NCBI GenBank assembly: GCA_022393335.1 | Contig: JAJEKB010020302.1 | Span: 415,714 to 479,713 of the forward strand | DNA from: Macrotrachela quadricornifera | Lineage: Eukaryota > Rotifera > Eurotatoria > Philodinida > Philodinidae | DNA length: 64,000 bases | Direction: 5' to 3' | In this document: in pieces, positions 58,678 through 64,000 of the stretch | Numbering within the stretch: the first letter of the stretch is position 1 | How the letters are laid out: each line of letters begins with the position of its first letter | Program-made: the position numbers and the translations under genes | Notes under the pieces: generated by a model | Told to the model about the DNA's origin: nothing | Database searches by the model: none | The model's input: only the letters and a program-made list of their open reading frames with translations

Positions 58678-60408
58678 TTAACGAATCCATATATGAATAT
58701 TTCTAGATAGAGAATATTGATCTCTTGTTATTGTACATGAATTTGGTAGATACATTTCTAACCAACAAATAAGTTCATCATTTAATAATGGTAATTGTTC
58801 ATTCCATTTATCATCTCGACATCGAACATTAATTGAACGTAGATTAGACATTGTATAAATAATATTAAATATACATGCTCGATTTTCTACACGAATAATA
58901 AGTGATTCACATTGATTACCTAATGATGAAGATCTTAATATAGCACAATCTTGTTGATTATACCATGAACCTAATGGTTGTAAACCTAATTGACGTATTG
59001 ATTTACTTTTATATCGAAATGATATCATTTGTGAAGATGATGATGGTGAATTTAAAAAATTTAATGAATATAAATTAGGTGATTGATCAAGAATTGTTTG
59101 TAATTGTCTTTGATAATTTTCTCTTCCATCATACCAATTAATATTGAGAAATTTTAATCGATTTAAATCTGGAATTATTGACCAAAATAATTTATTAATT
59201 GGAAATTTTATATTTAATTGATTAAGTTTATTAAAACGAATATGAGATATAGTTGAATTATTATCAAATGAAGATGTACATGTAAATGTATGTACATGAT
59301 TGTATAAAGAAGTATTATTTAATTCAATTGGATATGTTGATTTTGATAATATTGGTAATTGATTAAAATCATTAAATGCATATGGTAATGTATAAAAATA
59401 ATAATTATTTGTTTGAATTAAATCACATTGTACAAACCATTGATGTTCAATAATCCAAAAATGATTTTGAAATGAATAAAGTAATTTATCAATTTGTTTT
59501 TCAATATTATAATTATCAAAAAATTCATCTTCAATTTTAAATTGAAAATTATTAAGTTTATATAAATTATTTCGAATAAATTTTTCCCATTTTTCACCAT
59601 TAATAAATATATTTGTTAATTTTAGTTTTAAATAATATAAATTAGGAAATTTTTTAAGAAAATTTAATATATTATTTTCATTAATTGAATTAAAATTAAT
59701 ATTCAATTTATTTATTGATGTGATATTTTTCAATAAATATTCATTAGATTCCGTTAAAATAATTTGTACTGATAATGATTGAAGATATGGTGTATTTTCA
59801 AATAAACGATGTATTCGTTCAGCTTCATAATATGCACCAGATATAGATAGATGTTTAAGAGTAGATGAAATTATTTTTGGTATAGGAAAACGAAGTATAT
59901 ATTCAGATATAATATTTATATTGAATGTATTAAGTTTTGGTAATTTCCAAATATTTTCAATAAGATTTATAAGTTCTTTTGAATTATCTTGAAAATAACA
60001 TTTGTTTAAATTTAAATATGTTAACATAGGTAAATAAGATAATTGTTTTATTAAGATTTTTATTATATTTTGTGAATTAATATGATGTAATGAAAGTGTT
60101 TGTAAATGAGAAAATTGATTAAATGTTAAACCATATGTAAAAAAATAATCAATTTGTTGTGGAGTATTATTATTATTTGATAAATAAATTGATTTAATAT
60201 TATTCATTAATAATGGAAGATGTTGTCGACATATTTTATCAAAAAATTGTTTTGATTCAAATTGAAATAATATATTATGATTTTGTAAATAATTTAGAAT
60301 AAGATTATTAAATCGAAAATTTTGATTATAAAATAATTGAAGTTCATTTATATTGAGATATTCAAATATATTTAATAATAATTCATTTGTTAATGATTCA
60401 AACTTCAT
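58678..60408 (-). CDS. F-box protein with leucine-rich-repeat-like body
   Basis: A single exon of 576 codons runs from ATG60408 to TAA58678. The N-terminus is an F-box (FESLTNELLLNIFEYLNINE then LQLFYNQNFRFNNLI, about residues 3-40), the Skp1-binding module of SCF ubiquitin ligases. The rest has irregular leucine-rich stretches (HLQTLSLHHINSQ, PMLTYLNLNKC, TLKHLSISG, LKFLNINWYDG, LYSLNFLNS) like the LRR-type substrate-binding region of rotifer F-box families. The coding strand is extremely rich in AAT/ATT codons (Asn/Ile), in keeping with local AT content. The gene is intact and has no intron. The substrate cannot be deduced. Confidence 0.85.
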   Translation of the reverse strand: MKFESLTNELLLNIFEYLNINELQLFYNQNFRFNNLILNYLQNHNILFQFESKQFFDKICRQHLPLLMNNIKSIYLSNNNNTPQQIDYFFTYGLTFNQFSHLQTLSLHHINSQNIIKILIKQLSYLPMLTYLNLNKCYFQDNSKELINLIENIWKLPKLNTFNINIISEYILRFPIPKIISSTLKHLSISGAYYEAERIHRLFENTPYLQSLSVQIILTESNEYLLKNITSINKLNINFNSINENNILNFLKKFPNLYYLKLKLTNIFINGEKWEKFIRNNLYKLNNFQFKIEDEFFDNYNIEKQIDKLLYSFQNHFWIIEHQWFVQCDLIQTNNYYFYTLPYAFNDFNQLPILSKSTYPIELNNTSLYNHVHTFTCTSSFDNNSTISHIRFNKLNQLNIKFPINKLFWSIIPDLNRLKFLNINWYDGRENYQRQLQTILDQSPNLYSLNFLNSPSSSSQMISFRYKSKSIRQLGLQPLGSWYNQQDCAILRSSSLGNQCESLIIRVENRACIFNIIYTMSNLRSINVRCRDDKWNEQLPLLNDELICWLEMYLPNSCTITRDQYSLSRNIHIWIR

Positions 60409-62951
60409 CTTTTTAATATTAACTTATCGTTTTTGTATGTAATAAATGATATTTTATGAAATTAAATATAAGGAGAATATGATGATTCATATTGATTTTT
60501 ATTTTTTTTTTTGCCTAATTACATATGGATACAGGTGGTGTTACATTTTCCTTTCGTGTTTTAATGAAATTACAGGGAGGAAAAAAAAAAGAAACGTTAC
60601 TTTTATATTTTGATTTATCCATGTGATTTATTTGTATTTTATTAAAATACAGTTATACTTGTGACAATCTTATTACATAACATACAATCATTACAATATT
60701 AATTATGACTCGAATTACACTTTTAGTATGGCATACAGTTATTGAAAAATTGAAATGTCATTCAACATATATGGTATTATTCACCATTTCTAATTATTCC
60801 CATGACGTCATATAAATAAGAGAAAATTGATTTTTTTTGACATTCTAGAACATACTGGAATAGATATTTCGAGAATGTTAATTTACTATTGAAGTTGAAT
60901 CATCATATTTCATATATTTTCGTATTAACAATATGTCTGTATGATAATGATGATTTAACCCTTTCAGGACGGAATCATTTTTTCAAGAAATATATAACGA
61001 TTAAATTTTCAAAAGCTTAATATTCACTATCAAAATCATTGTCAGACTTCGTATCACTTTCGAAATTCAAATTCTCAAGAATTCCATCAACTATGAAGAT
61101 GATCATAATTTAAAAGTACATAGAGGTATCCAAAAGTAGTGGCAACGACATTTTAGTATCACATACTAAACTTGATAAAAGTTCCTGTTTACAACGGATG
61201 ATAGAGAAAAAAAATACTCTATTGCTAATCATAACAGTAGGTATTTCGCTTTATTGTTATTTGATGCATTATATCAAAAAAAGAAATATACAAGTACAAG
61301 ATGCAGCGTGAAAAACTCGACATTTTACAAAGAAAACCAGACAAAAATAGGATAGGATAAAATGTATACGTCTTTCTCTAAAAAGAAAATTTCGTTTTTG
61401 TTAACGTCAAAACTTGGTCACTCACACTTTTGTTCCTTTTTGAAAGCAAAAAGTGTAAAAGTTGTAGAACTTTTCATACTACATCTTGTGCTTATACATT
61501 TCTCTTTTTATTAATCCAACCTATTCAATAATGGTAAAATGAAATACAAAAGTACTTCACTTTTTATACCGTACCCGTTATGCTCTACTGTAACGAGCCA
61601 GCATTCAACAAAACTAGCTCTTATCGAAATTTTATCATTACGATATTAGTTCAATAGTGATCGCATAGCAAATATTTTTTTTCTCTACCATCCGTTATAA
61701 AAATGTTCTCTTCTCCATGTCCTTGACATTAATAATTTGCTATAAAACGGTCTTTCATCTACACGAGACGTACGTGATTGCATAGAATGAAAAAAAGAAT
61801 CATCAAAATAGTATACAAACGTATTAATAAAAAAGTAATTAAGATAAAAAATGAATATAAAAACAACATTTATATTACAAAGTTATCCAACACAAAAGAT
61901 GCAGTAAACAAATACATTTATGACAATCGCTTATAATCCAACGGCGACAGTATAGTTTGGACATTGTGAAAAAGATTGGCGTAAAATTGTGATCGATCAG
62001 ATTTCACAAAAAAACCACTGATCAGTTACAATGATAAACTATGCTTAATCCAATCAACAATACATAGAAATAAATTAGAACCAGAACACATGTCGTGTAT
62101 GGTGTTAAAGATTATCGCATTTTTGTTGAGGCTATTCTAATTGCGATGTTTGTGCGACGAAGGAAGAAAAATATTTAGTAGTTAAACTAAGACGAGAAAA
62201 GATCTTGTGGATAGTCTTCCAATAGTAGTTGATCTTTGTGATCTAGACTTTATCAAAATTTCTCTATTAAGATCGAGTAATAAATCAGATAAATGGAGTG
62301 AAATATTATTCTGTATTTCATAAATTACAAATGTATTATATATTTCTCTTTCTCTACAAAATAGCATAATTTAATCAATTCTTCAGTTTGTATTTATTTG
62401 AATATATAAAAATAAAAAACTGACATATATATACATATATCATGTCCAGTCATTTGAATGTACGTGTTAATTATGTATGTTTCATTCTTTTTTTATCACC
62501 TTCTACATGATAAAAGAAAAAAACAATGTCATCGATACCGATACGTTTTTGTAATTATTGATCAAATTAAGCGTCAATTATTTGTCGTATTATAGTCTTT
62601 AATCTATGGATAACGTGTATGAATATAAAGAACGAAAAATTAGTCATTACAATAGTACAGAAAAGGTTTAATAAAGAAAAAAATAAATACGAATGTAACA
62701 TTTATATTATATTTATTTCTATATTCTCATCTTTCTTTATTATATTTTGCATCATAATCATACAATAATTTATATAGAGCAAACATGTGCATTTTAAATG
62801 TTAGTGTCTAATATTATTGACAATCGACAATAATTAAACTATCAGAGTCTAGTAATTATTCATTCGATAAAATTTCGTACGTTAATAACATACATTTTTA
62901 TAATTCAACAGTAAGTAATTGTTCGTTATAATTAATATAAGATAAAAAAAA
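60409..62951. other. intergenic; MITE-like copy at 61285-61510
   Basis: ACAAGATGCAGCGTGAAAAA (about 61297-61316) and its counterpart CTTTTCATACTACATCTTGT (about 61477-61496) form a diverged inverted repeat about 210 bp across. This is the best indication that the GATGCAGCGTGAAAA family consists of MITE termini. No genes are supported elsewhere in the stretch. Confidence 0.5.
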
Positions 62952-64000
62952 ATGTCTTTAAGTAGATATATGAATAGTGAAATTGAAGCAGGATCAAATC
63001 CAGAGCAAAATTCTTCTGCGCATTCAAACAAACCTAATTTAAGTCGAAATATGTCACAACTAAAAGCAAGTCCTTCTGTTAATAATGATCATATAGCAAT
63101 ATTTAATGGCATTTCAACAATAAGGTATAATTCTTTACTTCGAATAGAAATATCAGGCAATCTATAGAAAATGACAGAATTTTACATTTCATATTTTTAT
63201 TTCTCAATATATTTTATTTTTCATAGAAAATATGTTTATAAAAAACGCGTATTATGGAGAAAACTTTTCTTGAAATTAACTTTATTTACAATCATATTAA
63301 CAACTATTGGAATTATTGTTGTTTGTTTAACTTCACCAAATCAATGTAAGTTATCATTGGATTCAAATGAGATTTTTTTTTGTTTGAAATAAATTTTATA
63401 ATATTACATTTTTAGCTCAGACATGTCAAGTTACATTCAAAGCACAAACGGAAAGATCATTAGGTTATGATGCACATCCTCATGCAATTGCTATTGGTGA
63501 TTTTAATAGAGATAATAAATTAGATATTGTTGTTGCAAATTCTGGTAATGATAATATAGGAATATTCTTTGGATATGATAATGGAACTTTTTCAACTCAA
63601 ATAACATATTCAACTGATATTAAATCTCGTCCTTATTCAATTACAGTCAGTGAATTTAATCAAGATAATTTTCTTGATATTGCTGTTGCAAATTATGGAT
63701 TAAATAATATTGAAATATTTCTTGGAAAAGATAATGGAACTTTTACTAATTATACAATATTATTAACTGGTAATTCACGTCCATTTTTTATTACTAATGG
63801 AGATTTTAATAATGATAATAAATCAGATTTAGTCGTTGTTAATTACGGTACTAATAGTATTAGTACATATCTTGGTGATGGTAATGGAAATTTTGGAAAT
63901 GAAATATTTTATTTTATGGGATATGATTCTATTCCATATTCATTAGCTGTTGCTGATTTTGATCATAATAAAATATTAGATTTAGCTGTTGTTAATTATG
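62952..64000 (+). CDS. type II membrane FG-GAP/VCBS repeat protein, 5' part (runs off right edge)
   Basis: Exons are 62952-63124, 63227-63345 and 63416-64000+, with in-phase introns of 102 and 70 nt. The N-terminus is hydrophilic (MSLSRYMNSEIEAGSNPEQN). Exon 2 encodes a single membrane anchor (LFLKLTLFTIILTTIGIIVV), so the protein is probably type II with an extracellular C-terminus. From exon 3 onward there are tandem FG-GAP/VCBS repeats with calcium-loop cores: GDFNRDNKLDIVVAN, SEFNQDNFLDIAVAN, GDFNNDNKSDLVVVN and ADFDHNKILDLAVVN. They are separated by IGIFFGYDNGTF-like strands, giving an integrin-type beta-propeller. The family is large in bdelloids. The propeller is incomplete in this window. 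Confidence 0.88.

Noticed and set aside
1..64000. CRISPR arrays, bacterial operons, rRNA genes, telomeric repeats, reverse transcriptases
   Set aside because: Looked for on both strands; none seen. Spaced repeats present are tandem satellites or transposon subterminal motifs.

Overview
The window looks like nuclear DNA from a bdelloid rotifer (Adineta/Rotaria type). This is an inference from content, not a database match. The sequence is strongly AT-rich and most introns are very short (55-102 nt, GT..AG). Its gene families are typical of these animals: LDL-receptor-A/EGF/7TM receptors, an arginine ADP-ribosyltransferase, NHL and FG-GAP repeat proteins, a claudin-like tetraspan protein, PARG, and an apparently bacterial YscW/YbaY-like gene. 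A very diverse set of DNA transposons sits between the genes. No rRNA, convincing tRNA, CRISPR array or retrotransposon was seen.

Layout. 1-2 kb (minus): 5' part of an LDLa-rich secreted or receptor protein that runs off the left edge. 2-13 kb: gene-poor, with hAT remnants, a 125-bp tandem array and a TA-flanked 982-bp TIR element. 13.4-14.3 kb (plus): ADP-ribosyltransferase. 15.5-18.6 kb (minus): decayed hAT transposase. 19-24 kb: a large foldback palindrome, a 200-bp repeat array and a nested TIR element. 24.7-25.6 kb (plus): NHL repeat protein lacking its first exon. 26-31 kb: a foldback, an element with ACGCGT subterminal repeats, and a decayed gene of unknown function. 31.2-35.1 kb: a hAT-type non-autonomous element with a perfect 8-bp target duplication, carrying a second element that encodes a small spliced ORF. 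36-40 kb (minus): a secreted cysteine-containing protein and a claudin-like protein. 41.9 kb (plus): YscW-like gene with one in-frame stop. 45-46.3 kb (minus): PARG. 46.8-50.7 kb: a mariner split by a CCGGAA-rich element. 51 kb: piggyBac remnant. 51.9-57.2 kb (plus): large LDLa/EGF/7TM receptor with one frameshift. 58.7-60.4 kb (minus): F-box protein. 63-64 kb (plus): type II membrane FG-GAP repeat protein that runs off the right edge.

The host genes do not form a pathway. Two themes link parts of the window. First, an ADP-ribose writer (ART) and eraser (PARG) both carry changes in signature residues. Second, three different TA-flanked elements share one design: short or long terminal inverted repeats, and dense subterminal arrays of a palindromic motif that is different in each element. 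That set is the best candidate for a poorly described system. The LDLa proteins at the two ends of the window are clear paralogues.
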